Shown here piece by piece: positions 43,696 through 43,933 of a DNA stretch of 43,933 nucleotides (position 1 is the first letter of the stretch; every line of letters begins with the position of its first letter). Source of the DNA: Flavobacterium sp. (GTDB lineage Bacteria; Bacteroidota; Bacteroidia; Flavobacteriales; Flavobacteriaceae). The notes under the pieces were generated by a model. It saw nothing but the letters and a program-made list of their open reading frames with translations. It was not told the origin of the DNA and searched no databases. The stretch lies in the NCBI RefSeq assembly GCF_013823965.1, contig NZ_PNNA01000045.1, forward strand, positions 1-43,933, in the 5' to 3' direction. The position numbers and the translations under genes are program-made.

Positions 43696-43723
43696 AGTTG
43701 TATGTGGTAAATGATACATTTTA

Positions 43724-43933
43724 TTAATTGGTGGCTGCCGTTAGTTCTGCAATTTTCACAATTACATTAACTGCTTTTTGCATACTTTCCACGGGAACAT
43801 ATTCGTATTTTCCGTGAAAATTATGACCGCCGGCGAAAATATTGGGACAAGGCAAACCTTTGTAAGACAATTGACAGCCGTCTGTTCCGCCACGAATGGG
43901 TTTTATGATTGGTTTTATTCCCAATTGTTTCAT
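43724..43933 (-). CDS. pepT: Peptidase T (tripeptide aminopeptidase), C-terminal fragment
   Basis: Only the last 70 codons are in the window; the gene continues past the right edge. [24 protein letters not shown] (seen as [15 protein letters not shown] and [20 protein letters not shown]) is the conserved end of the PepT peptidase M20 catalytic domain. It includes the zinc-binding His in GHNFHGKYE. The fragment ends with [16 protein letters not shown]. PepT removes N-terminal residues from tripeptides in the cytoplasm. The Met at the window edge is an internal residue, not the start. Confidence 0.93.
   Translation of the reverse strand: MKQLGIKPIIKPIRGGTDGCQLSYKGLPCPNIFAGGHNFHGKYEYVPVESMQKAVNVIVKIAELTAATN

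Overview
The window looks like chromosomal DNA of a flavobacterium (Bacteroidota, probably Flavobacterium or a close relative). The signs are low G+C, a TonB-dependent receptor paired with a DUF4249 lipoprotein, a monomeric NADP isocitrate dehydrogenase, a long Bacteroidota-type NusB, a cyclophilin-FKBP fusion, almost no Shine-Dalgarno sequences, and the Bacteroidota -7 promoter box TAnnTTTG in front of at least 16 genes. There is no IS element, prophage, CRISPR array, tRNA or rRNA. Most genes are on the minus strand.

Layout. 1-4380: glutamate synthase large subunit gltB (minus, C-terminus cut by the window edge), divergent from sucC (4815-6008). 6054-10724: a DUF1456 protein, a cell-envelope group (PBP4-type D,D-peptidase, M14 carboxypeptidase, secreted esterase) and a small TerB-like gene. 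10744-19719: three consecutive histidine kinase/receiver cassettes that are clearly paralogous. 20016-25466: a beta-propeller lipoprotein, uvrB, a small zinc-ribbon protein, rlmF and thiamine pyrophosphokinase. 25556-28791: a DUF4249 lipoprotein and TonB-dependent receptor operon. 28943-30607: DUF1801, double-VOC and SRPBCC proteins. 30722-34476: icd, rplS, trmD. 34664-37447: a 2H-phosphoesterase-like protein, a 3-hydroxyisobutyrate-dehydrogenase-family oxidoreductase and the dual immunophilin. 37592-39817: thioredoxin-like protein, CsaA, a Rnk/GreA-C-like protein, a noncoding stretch holding a candidate structured RNA, and a PUR-family protein. 39889-43933: ABC exporter, nusB, yajC, a lysine/alanine-rich basic protein and the C-terminal end of pepT.

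How genes work together. Most of the window is housekeeping (nitrogen assimilation, TCA cycle, DNA repair, ribosome and tRNA modification, protein folding and secretion). The most distinctive part is the sensory array. Each of the three cassettes is a membrane CHASE-type kinase overlapping a stand-alone receiver by an ATGA junction, and the kinases carry one, two and three PAS domains in transcription order. Sequence similarity among them is mosaic, which suggests duplication with later exchange. The second notable item is a promoter-to-terminator unit at about 39147-39319 with long-range self-complementarity. It may be a small RNA, possibly of the 6S-Flavo type. This is inferred from base pairing only.
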